Notes: generated by a model from the letters alone, not told the origin. Shown: positions 1-7,264, numbered from the stretch's first letter. The stretch: DNA of 11,221 nt from Lachnospiraceae bacterium (GCA_024691145.1 JAILNW010000369.1:1-11221); one strand, 5' to 3'. Numbers and translations are program-made.

Positions 1-929
1 TAAAGGATGGAGATGAAGTAATTATGCCGTCTTATACTTTTGTATCTACTGCAAATGCTTTTGTACTACGTGGTGCAAAAGCAGTATTTGTTGATATACG
101 TCCAGATACTATGAATATAAATGAACAACTTATAGAAGATGCTATTACAGAAAAAACAAAAGCAATTGTAGTAGTTCATTATGCTGGAGTCGCATGTGAA
201 ATGGATTATATTTTAAAGATTGCAAAAAAATATAATCTGCCCGTTGTTGAAGATGCAGCGCAAGGAATGATGGCAACATATAAAGGAAAGGCATTGGGAA
301 CAATTGGAGACTTAGGTTGTTATAGTTTTCATGAGACCAAAAATTATACTATGGGGGAAGGTGGAGCCCTAGTAATTAATAATGAAAAATATATAGAAAG
401 AGCTGAAATTTTGAGAGAAAAAGGTACTAATCGTTCAAGATTTTACAGAGGTGAGATTGACAAGTATAGTTGGGTAGATATAGGATCATCTTACTTACCA
501 AGTGAATTCAATGTGGCTTACTTATATGGGCAACTTGAGATAGCTGAAAAAATAAATCAAAATCGATTAGAAAGTTGGGATTATTATTATGATCAATTGT
601 ATAATTTGTATTTGGATAAAAAGATAGAACTACCATACGTACCTCAAGAATGCAAACATAATGCACATATGTTTTATATAAAAGTAAGTGATTTAAATAG
701 AAGAATGGATTTATTAGAATATATGAATAACCATAATGTAAACTGTGTATTTCATTATGTACCTCTTCATAGTGCTGAGGGAGGTATAAAGTATGGAAGA
801 TTTAATGGTAAAGATCAGTATACAACAAGAGAAAGTGATAGATTGCTTAGATTACCAATGTATTACGATTTGTCGATAAAAGACAAGTGCGAGGTTGTTC
901 ATTATTTAAAAAAATATTTTGATAAATAA
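1..929 (+). CDS. wecE: dTDP-4-amino-4,6-dideoxygalactose transaminase, 5'-truncated by window edge
   Basis: PLP-dependent aminotransferase of the DegT/DnrJ/EryC1/StrS family that aminates dTDP-4-keto-6-deoxyglucose with glutamate to give dTDP-Fuc4N, a cytosolic step of surface-glycan synthesis. The frame is open from base 3, and the first ATG (base 24) is an internal methionine. The residues before it, GDEV then I, followed by MPSYTFVSTANAF, match from memory the stretch around residue 76 of E. coli WecE (376 aa), so about 68 N-terminal residues are missing. Counting from the ATG at 24, the aspartate that contacts the PLP ring nitrogen is D77 (VVEDAAQ) and the Schiff-base lysine is K106 (SFHETKNYT), equivalent to K181. 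The C-terminal HYVPLHSAEGG and ESDRLLRLPM motifs are also conserved, and the length to the stop fits the family. The enzyme looks intact apart from the window edge. FdtB or QdtB-like relatives make similar sugars, but the match to WecE is closest. Confidence 0.93.
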   Translation, partial: KDGDEVIMPSYTFVSTANAFVLRGAKAVFVDIRPDTMNINEQLIEDAITEKTKAIVVVHYAGVACEMDYILKIAKKYNLPVVEDAAQGMMATYKGKALGTIGDLGCYSFHETKNYTMGEGGALVINNEKYIERAEILREKGTNRSRFYRGEIDKYSWVDIGSSYLPSEFNVAYLYGQLEIAEKINQNRLESWDYYYDQLYNLYLDKKIELPYVPQECKHNAHMFYIKVSDLNRRMDLLEYMNNHNVNCVFHYVPLHSAEGGIKYGRFNGKDQYTTRESDRLLRLPMYYDLSIKDKCEVVHYLKKYFDK

Positions 930-1049
930 TGAATTAGAGAGATAGGTGGGTTAAAGATCTTTTTATATTTGAAATTAATACAACTGGTTGTGCACTTCAT
1001 TATGTTCAGTGTGTGTTCAGAATTAAAATCAAATTGGATTAAAATTCAT

Positions 1050-1054
1050 GGAGG
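1050..1054 (+). promoter_or_regulatory. Ribosome binding site that sets the ATP-grasp start
   Basis: GGAGG lies 10 bases before the ATG at 1065. An in-frame TTG at 969 would add 32 residues, but they are unlike the family N-terminus and have no comparable site before them, so 1065 is preferred. Confidence 0.75.
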
Positions 1055-1064
1055 TAATAAAAAA

Positions 1065-2249
1065 ATGAAGAAACTATTGATTTTAAATGGAAGTCATTCT
1101 GATATTCCGCTGATTAGAGCGGGAAAGAAACAAGGATATTATGTTATTACATCTGGAAATAGAGAAGATTTAATAGGTCATTCTTATGCTGATGAGTATA
1201 TATATGGTGATTTTTCGAATCCTGAAGGTATGCTTCAAATATTTAAAGATAAAAAAATAGATGCTATTTGTTCTTGTTGTAATGATTTTGGAGCAATAAC
1301 TGCCTCGTATATGTGTGAAAATTTAGGACTACCTGGACACGATTCATATAGTAATACATTAATTATTCACCATAAGGATAAATTTAAACAGTTTTCAATG
1401 AAATATGATATTCCAACGCCAAGGGCAAATTCTTATACAAATTTAGAGAAAGCTTTAGCTGATATTGAATATTATAAAGATAAATATCCATTAATTGTTA
1501 AGCCTATAGATATGACTGGAGGAAAAGGTGTTTCTAAAATATTGGATAATAAAGGTTATGAGTCGTCAATTCGTTTTGCATTTGAAAAGTCCTTTTCTAA
1601 AGGTATAGTAATTGAACAGTTTTTAACTGGTACCCAACACAGTTTTAGCACGTTTTTGGTTAACGGTAAAGTAGTTGCTTATTATAGTGATAATGAATAT
1701 TCTTTTGCTAGTCCTTATTTAGTATCTACTTCGTGTGGACCTGCTACAAAGGTTAATTTAGTAAAGGATGAATTAATAACTATTGCAGAAAAAATTGCTG
1801 GAATTTTGAAATTGAAAAATGGTGTATTTCATTATCAATATATTTTATGTGAAAATAAGCCATATATTATTGAAATAACACGTAGATGTTCTGGTGATAT
1901 GTATCCGATTCCGGTGGAGCGTAGCACGGGTATACCGTGGGCAGAGTGGATTGTAAAGGCAGAGTGTGGAATGTCATGTAATGATTTTCCTAGATTTATG
2001 AATCAGAAAAAACTTGGAGGACGTCACTGCTTAATTAGCGATAAAAATGGAATAATAAAAAATATATATATTTCGGAAAAAATAAGAAAAAACATATATG
2101 CTGATTTTCGTTGGTCAAAGGAGGGAGATGTTATACAAAATCATCTTGTTGACAAGATAGGAGTTATATTTTTAGAATTTGAAAACGAAGATGAGATGAT
2201 TGAAAAAAGCGAAAATATACTTAATTATGTAAAGGTAATTTGTGAGTAA
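1065..2249 (+). CDS. ATP-grasp domain ligase in a glycan locus
   Basis: A 394-residue ATP-grasp enzyme, a fold that activates a carboxylate as an acyl-phosphate and joins it to an amine or thiol. The N-terminal 1-95 looks like the PurT/PurK/carbamoyl-phosphate-synthase preATP-grasp Rossmann region (LLILNGSHSDIPLIRAGKK). The ATP-grasp core follows: KDKFKQF at 104-110, the lysine and glycine loop VKPIDMTGGKGV at 145-156, the adenine-contacting strand IVIEQFL at 181-187, and the metal-binding IIEITRRCSG at 268-277 with E270 and R273/R274. Residues from about 300 form a C-terminal region. All catalytic features look present. It sits 135 bp after the WecE-type transaminase, so it may attach an amino acid or other acid to the 4-amino sugar; that role is an inference. 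The substrate cannot be named, and a dipeptide-type ligase or a glycan-unrelated amide ligase remains possible. Confidence 0.8.
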   Translation: MKKLLILNGSHSDIPLIRAGKKQGYYVITSGNREDLIGHSYADEYIYGDFSNPEGMLQIFKDKKIDAICSCCNDFGAITASYMCENLGLPGHDSYSNTLIIHHKDKFKQFSMKYDIPTPRANSYTNLEKALADIEYYKDKYPLIVKPIDMTGGKGVSKILDNKGYESSIRFAFEKSFSKGIVIEQFLTGTQHSFSTFLVNGKVVAYYSDNEYSFASPYLVSTSCGPATKVNLVKDELITIAEKIAGILKLKNGVFHYQYILCENKPYIIEITRRCSGDMYPIPVERSTGIPWAEWIVKAECGMSCNDFPRFMNQKKLGGRHCLISDKNGIIKNIYISEKIRKNIYADFRWSKEGDVIQNHLVDKIGVIFLEFENEDEMIEKSENILNYVKVICE

Positions 2250-2263
2250 ATATTCAACTATAA

Positions 2264-2736
2264 TTCAGCTACAAAAGTGATTATGCAAGAGAAGTATTTG
2301 AAAAACAACATCTTTATATTGGAGACATGGTTATTCGTAATAAAATGAGGTCATTGTTTATTAATGGTGGTTATTGGGATGAAGACGAGTTTTCAGTAAA
2401 TTATGAACAAAAAAGATGGGAATCGATACCTTTGTTTCCTAATGATGGAATTCCAATGGAGATGCTTGCCTCAGGTGGTATGCAGATGATGCGTTGGGAA
2501 ACAGTTGAAGAAAATATGAGAATTGCTGATAAACTAGCAACTAGAGTTTTTCAGTTTAATCCAAAAATAAAAATATTTTTTACTATGTTGCCTAGATATT
2601 ATATGGCACAGATAGCATTGGAACCTCATCTTAGAGAATGGAGAAAAATTTTTATTACGATTGGGTACATTTAAATTCAATTGGAGCTGCATATATGTCA
2701 TCAATTTTGAACGAGAAACTAAAAACTGTAATGTGA
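2264..2736 (+). pseudogene. Broken SGNH/GDSL-hydrolase-like gene
   Basis: Coding-like sequence runs open from 2264 (after a TAA at 2261) to a TAA at 2674; the first ATG is 2327 and would give 115 residues. The frame that carries the expected end is shifted: from about 2647 the third frame reads FYYDWVHLNSIGAAYM and stops at 2736. DWVH followed by LN and then G is the shape of SGNH block V, with the catalytic Asp (2659) and His (2668). The break falls at an A5T5 run (2644-2653), where one added base would restore the frame, although a longer internal deletion is equally possible. No GDS block I is visible, because the upstream DNA already belongs to the ATP-grasp gene, so the N-terminus appears lost. 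Such hydrolases often add or remove O-acetyl groups on surface glycans. Non-functional unless the shift is a sequencing error; family assignment is moderate. Confidence 0.55.
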
Positions 2737-2801
2737 GATTTTGGTAATGAATATTTATAAATATGCCGTGGGGATAAATGTTTTAGTAGAAACATGAGAT
2801 T

Positions 2802-2805
2802 GGAG
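2802..2805 (+). promoter_or_regulatory. Ribosome binding site that sets the start of the fusion protein
   Basis: GGAG lies 9 bases before the ATG at 2815, where the protein begins MKYIIVQAGGKGTRLG, the normal start of a nucleotidyltransferase. The ATG at 2794 would add seven residues with no good site upstream. Confidence 0.65.
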
Positions 2806-2814
2806 AATTTTATT

Positions 2815-4401
2815 ATGAAATATATTATTGTCCAAGCTGGTGGTAAGGGTACTAGGCTTGGTTACTTAACAAAAAATAAACCAAAAGCTATGACATCGAT
2901 AGAAAACCTGCCGATGATTTTTCATTTGTTTAGAAAATATCCCGATAAGCGTTTCATAATCATTGCTGATTATAAGGATGAGGTGCTAAGTGAATATCTT
3001 AAGGCTTTTGCGGATGTGAAGTATTTGATTATAAAGGCGCAAGGGAAAGGTACTTGCAGTGGAATCAAGCAGAGTTTAGAACTGATTCCGAATGAAGAAC
3101 CATTTATGTTAATATGGTCCGATTTGATATTGCAAGATAATTTTAAAATGCCAAATGAATATAGTAATGACTTGAATGTAAAAAACTCATATGCTTGCAT
3201 GAATGATGATGAGAAAATTATAGGTGACTATATAGGTTTATCAAAAACATTTCCATGCCGATGGAAATATGAAAATGGTCAATTTTCAGAAGAATGCTCA
3301 ACAGAATATGGTGTTGCAGGCTTCTTTTTATTTCATGATAAGTCAGTACTTGTTAATGTGCCTGAGAGCGGTGAATTTGTTAGATGGATGAAAGAAAAAG
3401 AAATGATATTTAATACAATTTCACTTGCTGGAACGAGAGAGTTTGGCTTGTTGGAGGAATATGAAAAACTTGAGACTGTAAAGACCAGACCGTTTAATCG
3501 CATTACTATAGATGGTGATATTCTTATAAAAGAACCGGTTGATGAGCAGGGTAGCTTGCTTGCTAAACGTGAATGTAATTGGTATGATAAAGCAAGGCAG
3601 TTAAACATTATTGGAATTCCTAAAATTTTTGATACTTCTCCAATTAGGATGGAGTATATTAAAGGAAGAAATATATATGAGTGTACTTTTGATAAAGATA
3701 CAAAGTACAGAATTTTACAAAGTCTTATAAAAACAATGAAAGACATACATATGGCTTCTTCTGTTACATCAGATGCATTTAGCATGAAAGAAGCATATTT
3801 CAATAAGACTATGAAACGATTGTCGAAGATTGAATATCTTGTGCCATTTGCTAGGGAGAAAAGCATTGTGATAAATGGCAGAGAATGTCGAAATGTATTT
3901 TTTTATAGAAATGAATTAGAAAGAAAACTTGACCAACTGAAAACCGATAAATTTTGTTTTATACATGGCGACTGTACTTTTTCTAATCTAATGATACGAG
4001 ACAATGGAGAGCCTGTTCTTATAGATCCAAGAGGATATTTTGGTTATACAGAACTATATGGTGACGAAAGATATGATTGGGCGAAGCTTTATTATTCAAT
4101 AGTAGGTAATTATGACAATTTCAATTTGAAAAAGTTTTCACTTGATATTGGAAAGCATTCAATGGTTGATGGTGAAATCATAAAAGATTTGAAATATGGA
4201 GAGGTAAGAATTAGTATTGAATCTAATGGTTGGGAAGATATGGAAGAAGCGTTTTTTAAACTTACGGGTGCGAATGCATATGAAATAAAGCTTCTTCACT
4301 CAATAATATGGCTTTCATTAACCACATATGCCTGGCAAGATTATGATTCTGTATGTGGGGCTTTTTATAATGGATTATATTATTTAGAAGAGGTATTATG
4401 A
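2815..4401 (+). CDS. Fused nucleotidyltransferase and APH-like phosphotransferase
   Basis: A 528-residue cytosolic protein with two enzyme domains. Residues 1-230 are a sugar-phosphate/LicC-type nucleotidyltransferase: GGKGTRLG at 9-16 binds the nucleotide phosphates, PKAM at 23-26 carries the usual lysine, and WSD at 101-103 supplies the metal-binding aspartate. Residues 240-528 are a kinase-like domain of the aminoglycoside phosphotransferase/choline kinase fold: HGDCTFSNLM at 384-393 is the Brenner motif with catalytic D386 and metal ligand N391, IDPRG at 403-407 replaces the usual metal-binding IDWE-type motif, and YDWAKLYYS at 420-428 follows. So one polypeptide could phosphorylate a small molecule and then couple it to a nucleotide, as LicA plus LicC do for choline. 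IDPRG-type proteins occur in capsule loci, but their substrate is not known to me. The isomerase gene follows after 60 bp. Which NTP and substrate are used cannot be seen. Confidence 0.82.
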   Translation: MKYIIVQAGGKGTRLGYLTKNKPKAMTSIENLPMIFHLFRKYPDKRFIIIADYKDEVLSEYLKAFADVKYLIIKAQGKGTCSGIKQSLELIPNEEPFMLIWSDLILQDNFKMPNEYSNDLNVKNSYACMNDDEKIIGDYIGLSKTFPCRWKYENGQFSEECSTEYGVAGFFLFHDKSVLVNVPESGEFVRWMKEKEMIFNTISLAGTREFGLLEEYEKLETVKTRPFNRITIDGDILIKEPVDEQGSLLAKRECNWYDKARQLNIIGIPKIFDTSPIRMEYIKGRNIYECTFDKDTKYRILQSLIKTMKDIHMASSVTSDAFSMKEAYFNKTMKRLSKIEYLVPFAREKSIVINGRECRNVFFYRNELERKLDQLKTDKFCFIHGDCTFSNLMIRDNGEPVLIDPRGYFGYTELYGDERYDWAKLYYSIVGNYDNFNLKKFSLDIGKHSMVDGEIIKDLKYGEVRISIESNGWEDMEEAFFKLTGANAYEIKLLHSIIWLSLTTYAWQDYDSVCGAFYNGLYYLEEVL

Positions 4402-4461
4402 TTAAGAATACAATAATTTATAAAATAATAAAAATAAAGGCACACGATTGAAGGAGATTAT

Positions 4462-5055
4462 ATGATTGAATATTATAGAGAAGTAATGGAGGTAATCGAA
4501 GACTCAATAGAATCAATTCCATTAGATAAATATGAACAGTTAATGGAAGAATGTGTAACAACACTTAAGGATGGAGGGAAAATCATTGCAAGTGGTCTTG
4601 GAAAAAATGTACCGATATGTGAAAAGTTTGTTGGTACATTGAATTCTCTTGGGTTAGATGCGAGGTTTTTGCATACTAATACGGCTGTTCATGGTGATTT
4701 AGGAATAGTAGGGAAAAAAGATATAGTTTTTCTACTTTCTAAGGGGGGGAATACACATGAGACTGTTGAACTTGCTGAATATCTAAAGATTCGTGGTACA
4801 AATACATGGCTTATGACGTTTACGGAAAATGGTAAGTGTGCGGAAGTGTTGAATAAGTGTTTTGTTATGCATTTGATAAAAGAGAGCGATCAGTGGGATA
4901 TTGTACCAAACAATTCAACAACAGTTTATCTTATTGTTCTGCAAGGAATTGCAATAGAGATAGGGAAAAGAATGGGAATTACTCTTGATGATTTTAGAAT
5001 TAATCATCCTGGTGGAGGCATTGGGGCAAAACTCAGTGGAAAGGATTTGTGGTAG
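4462..5055 (+). CDS. SIS-domain sugar-phosphate isomerase, KdsD/KpsF type without CBS domains
   Basis: A 197-residue single-domain SIS protein. KdsD/KpsF/GutQ enzymes interconvert ribulose 5-phosphate and arabinose 5-phosphate. Landmarks are GLGKN at 45-49, AVHGDLG at 75-81, LLSKGGNTHE at 91-100, PNNSTT at 149-154 and NHPGGGIG at 181-188. Aligned by eye to E. coli KdsD with a constant offset of 11, the residues known to matter there (K59, H88, E111, E152, H193) fall on K48, H77, E100, E141 and H182, so the active site appears complete. The CBS pair present in KdsD (328 aa) is absent; single-domain versions are known in Bacteroides. AAGGAG at 4451-4456 precedes the ATG by 5 bases. It lies between the nucleotidyltransferase-kinase and the glycosyltransferase-like gene, so its product probably feeds that pathway. 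A GmhA-like or hexulose-phosphate isomerase activity is less likely given the NHPGG motif. Confidence 0.85.
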   Translation: MIEYYREVMEVIEDSIESIPLDKYEQLMEECVTTLKDGGKIIASGLGKNVPICEKFVGTLNSLGLDARFLHTNTAVHGDLGIVGKKDIVFLLSKGGNTHETVELAEYLKIRGTNTWLMTFTENGKCAEVLNKCFVMHLIKESDQWDIVPNNSTTVYLIVLQGIAIEIGKRMGITLDDFRINHPGGGIGAKLSGKDLW

Positions 5056-5058
5056 ATA

Positions 5059-5247
5059 ATGAAATACAATGCTAAAGGTGATAAGGATCCTGCAAGAGAA
5101 TTATATAGAATATATGAATATGACGAAGGACTTTGCTTCCCAGATATGAAGTTTCGTTGTGGAAGTCTGGATAACTATGTAAAAACTGGTTTGCTTACTA
5201 AAGAAGAACTTGAGGAGATATGGAAAGAGAACGATTTAATGAAATGA
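5059..5247 (+). CDS. Small conserved-looking protein of unknown function
   Basis: A 62-residue, charged, soluble protein with no signal peptide or membrane segment. I do not recognise a family. It begins three bases after the isomerase stop, with AAGGA about 13 bases upstream, and its end overlaps the next gene: an ATG at 5220 lies inside it and a second ATG at 5244 forms an ATGA overlap with its stop. Such packing points to translational coupling within one operon. The C-terminal half (TKEELEEIWKENDL) looks like an amphipathic helix; two cysteines (C26 and C34) are separated by seven residues, too little to claim metal binding. It may be an accessory subunit of the neighbouring isomerase or transferase, or a remnant of a longer gene. 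Confidence 0.6.
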   Translation: MKYNAKGDKDPARELYRIYEYDEGLCFPDMKFRCGSLDNYVKTGLLTKEELEEIWKENDLMK

Positions 5248-6599
5248 CAGAAAACCTAAAAAAATTGTATAATACAGGAGCGTTAGGAACATATGACGCT
5301 AATGGTGTACACAAAGACGTATATCTTTTTGCTCACTGTAGTGCCACAATGGAACTGGCTGATGAGCTTATAAAGATGGGAATAATTCCTGTTGCTATTC
5401 TTGACAACAATCCAGATAAGTATGGAATGGATTACAAGAGTATTCCAGTGTGTAATCCGATTAATGCTGTAAATGGGGCAAAATCAGGAAGAGATGCTAT
5501 AATACTTATTGTTTCAAGATTTTACGAACAGATGGTTTCTCAGATGAGAAAACTTGGATTTAAAGGTCGTATTGAGAAGATAATAGATTATAACACATAT
5601 GCTGAGTATTCATTATCACCTGATACACTTATTAGGAAGTCTGAAAGACTGAAATTAGGGATGGAGAGACTAAAAAAAATTAAATCGGAGTATCCAGGAT
5701 ATTTTGTTATTTTCTGTCCATTCCCAGCACTAGGAGATGTATATTTGTGCATGTCATATCTTATGCCATATTTAAACGTGGTTGGACGTGAGCAAATTAG
5801 TGTAAACGGTACATTTCGGTATAAATGTCTTGTGTGCGTTGTGGGTAATGCACAGAAGCAGATAGTGGATTTGTTTGGTTATGCTGAAGTACTAAAGATG
5901 AATCAAAAGGAAATGGATGAAGCTATACAAGCAGTAATTTATAAAGATGATTCAGAATGTTATATTGCACATCAGGACAGACCCTATGTGGTACAGCTTC
6001 ATAGGGCATTATATAAGAAATGTATACCTCTTGAGACTATATATAAATGTGGTGTTTTTGGTCTGTCAACGGATACTGAGCCTGTAAAACCTGTAGGATG
6101 GGAAAATTTTGATTATAAATCATATCAAAATAATTTTGATAAAGAAGTCAAGAATGATTCTAAGATGGAAATTGGAAGTAATAAACAAGAGATATTAGAA
6201 AAGTCAGCTATTATTGCTCCTTATGCTAAGTCTGTTGTTTCTTTGCCAGAAAGTTTATGGATTGACATGGTAGGCGATTTAAAAGCTGAAGGGTATCAGC
6301 TATTTACAAATGTATCTGGAGATGAAAAACCACTACCTGATACAAAACCAATAAGTCCAACAATTGCACAAATGAAATCTCTTGTTGAACAGATAGGATT
6401 ATTTATTGGAATAAGAAGTGGTATGTGTGATGTGATAAAAACTGCTAATTGTAAAAAAATTGCATTATATCCAGATTATTATTACTGTGATACAAAGTGG
6501 AAAGCTGTTGACATGTATGCCATTAATGAATTTGAAAACATAGTAGTAAAAGATAATGATACATGGGAAGAAGTGAAGAAGAAAATAAAAGATATTTAA
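5220..6599 (+). CDS. Rossmann-like region fused to a GT9-like GT-B glycosyltransferase
   Basis: A 459-residue soluble protein with two parts. Residues 33-125 read as a Rossmann-like alpha/beta region (DVYLFAHCSATMELADEL, then VAILDNNPDKYGM and IPVCNP), the pattern of the N-terminal domain of PglD-type acyltransferases and of C-terminal domains of some sugar C-methyltransferases. Residues 160-430 look like a GT-B glycosyltransferase of the GT9 (heptosyltransferase) type: PFPALGDVYLCMSYLMPYL is the N-terminal phosphate-loop-like segment, IIAPYAKSV starts the C-terminal half, and QIGLFIGIRSGMCDVIKTA corresponds to the GT9 'fvGvdSG..H.A' stretch, with a D where GT9 usually has H. Donor and acceptor are unknown. 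The start is uncertain: 5220 has GAGGAG only 2 bases upstream, while 5244 overlaps the preceding stop as ATGA and would shorten the protein by eight residues. It is the last intact gene of the glycan run; no clear terminator follows. Confidence 0.7.
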   Translation: MERERFNEMTENLKKLYNTGALGTYDANGVHKDVYLFAHCSATMELADELIKMGIIPVAILDNNPDKYGMDYKSIPVCNPINAVNGAKSGRDAIILIVSRFYEQMVSQMRKLGFKGRIEKIIDYNTYAEYSLSPDTLIRKSERLKLGMERLKKIKSEYPGYFVIFCPFPALGDVYLCMSYLMPYLNVVGREQISVNGTFRYKCLVCVVGNAQKQIVDLFGYAEVLKMNQKEMDEAIQAVIYKDDSECYIAHQDRPYVVQLHRALYKKCIPLETIYKCGVFGLSTDTEPVKPVGWENFDYKSYQNNFDKEVKNDSKMEIGSNKQEILEKSAIIAPYAKSVVSLPESLWIDMVGDLKAEGYQLFTNVSGDEKPLPDTKPISPTIAQMKSLVEQIGLFIGIRSGMCDVIKTANCKKIALYPDYYYCDTKWKAVDMYAINEFENIVVKDNDTWEEVKKKIKDI

Positions 6600-6623
6600 T
6601 TTTGTGGAAATTATAATGTTTAG

Positions 6624-6982
6624 AAGTTTTTTGTTCTTGCTACTGGTAATATGAATCCTATTAAAGTGTATGATCATGCAAAACAAGCTTATAAGTTCAG
6701 TTTTCGTATGCTAACATTGGGGTGGTCAGATGGAAGTACTTTTCTACGCCAAGCACTATTCATGATGTTAAAAAAATAGGATATGATGTTATAGTCATGG
6801 TAAAAAAGATGCCAAAGATGTTCTTTCGCTATAATGGAGAAGAAATGTCTTTAACATTCATTTATAATAAGCATAAAAAACGCAGAGGACGGTCTAAATA
6901 TCTTTTGTCTGTTATAGTTGAGGTCATTAAGGATGGAAAAGCTATTTCAACTTTATTAAAAGAAAAACTGCAGACAGCATAA
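6624..6982 (+). pseudogene. IS4-family transposase remnant with internal deletion
   Basis: Two pieces of one IS4-type DDE transposase sit in different frames. The first, 6624-6779, reads KVYDHAKQAYKFSFRMLTLG then WSDGSTFL, in which the aspartate of GWSDG is a catalytic DDE residue. The second, in the frame that ends at 6982, reads FSTPSTIHDVKKIGYDVIVM and RYNGEEMSL and KKRRGRSKYLL, the usual stretch after the second catalytic aspartate. In intact relatives about 80-90 residues lie between GST-F and W-FS. Here they are fused near 6738-6746, with TTT shared by both sides, so a deletion between short homologous bases is likely. The N-terminus and the Y-(2)-R-(3)-E-(6)-K signature are also missing. 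No terminal inverted repeats or target duplication were found. It is dead and marks a break between the glycan genes and what follows. Confidence 0.75.
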
Positions 6983-7049
6983 CTATCTTAACATTGACAA
7001 CTGAATATCTGTTAACTGTTGTATTTTCAAGGTATATCACCAAAATTCA

Positions 7050-7142
7050 TGTGTGAAGTTTGAGTTTATTAACTGTATTTTTATCAATACCTAGCTCTAA
7101 TGCAATCTGTAGATTGCTTATATCTTCATGGTGTTTAATAAT
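7050..7142 (-). pseudogene. Possible helix-turn-helix fragment of a transposase
   Basis: On the - strand one frame reads HEDISNLQIALELGIDKNTV then NKLKLHT before a stop. LQIALELGIDKNTVNK has the spacing of a helix-turn-helix (A-x3-G-x5-V) like that at the N-terminus of IS21-type and related transposases. The fragment is only about 31 codons long, has stops on both sides and has no start codon or ribosome binding site. It may be a remnant of an insertion sequence on the opposite strand, or chance. Confidence 0.3.
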
Positions 7143-7235
7143 TCATTGTTGCCTGTTACTATTAAGAAAATATAAATAATGATACATATATAGTTATATC
7201 AAAATATAGCACCATCAACTTACAGTAACAATTAG

Positions 7236-7264
7236 TTGCAAATATTTGCTTTATTCTTTATAAT
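7236..7264 (+). promoter_or_regulatory. Sigma-A-type promoter of the first nuclease gene
   Basis: TTGCAA at 7236-7241, a 17-base spacer and TATAAT at 7259-7264 give a consensus -10 and a four-of-six -35. Transcription would begin near 7271, about 35 bases before the ATG at 7306. Confidence 0.7.

Noticed and set aside
930..1064. A short + strand frame reading DLFIFEINTTGCALHYVQC in the gap between the transaminase and the ATP-grasp gene
   Set aside because: It looks somewhat protein-like, but it is under 40 codons, has no start with a ribosome binding site, and I cannot match it to a family. It may be a gene remnant.
969..1064. A 32-residue N-terminal extension of the ATP-grasp protein from a TTG codon
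   Set aside because: The family N-terminus begins at MKKLLILNGS, and the only good ribosome binding site serves the ATG at 1065.
3333..3866. A 177-codon open frame on the - strand inside the fused nucleotidyltransferase-kinase gene
   Set aside because: It is the antisense shadow of well-supported coding sequence with conserved motifs, and its translation is a low-complexity hydrophobic/serine-rich mix with no family resemblance.
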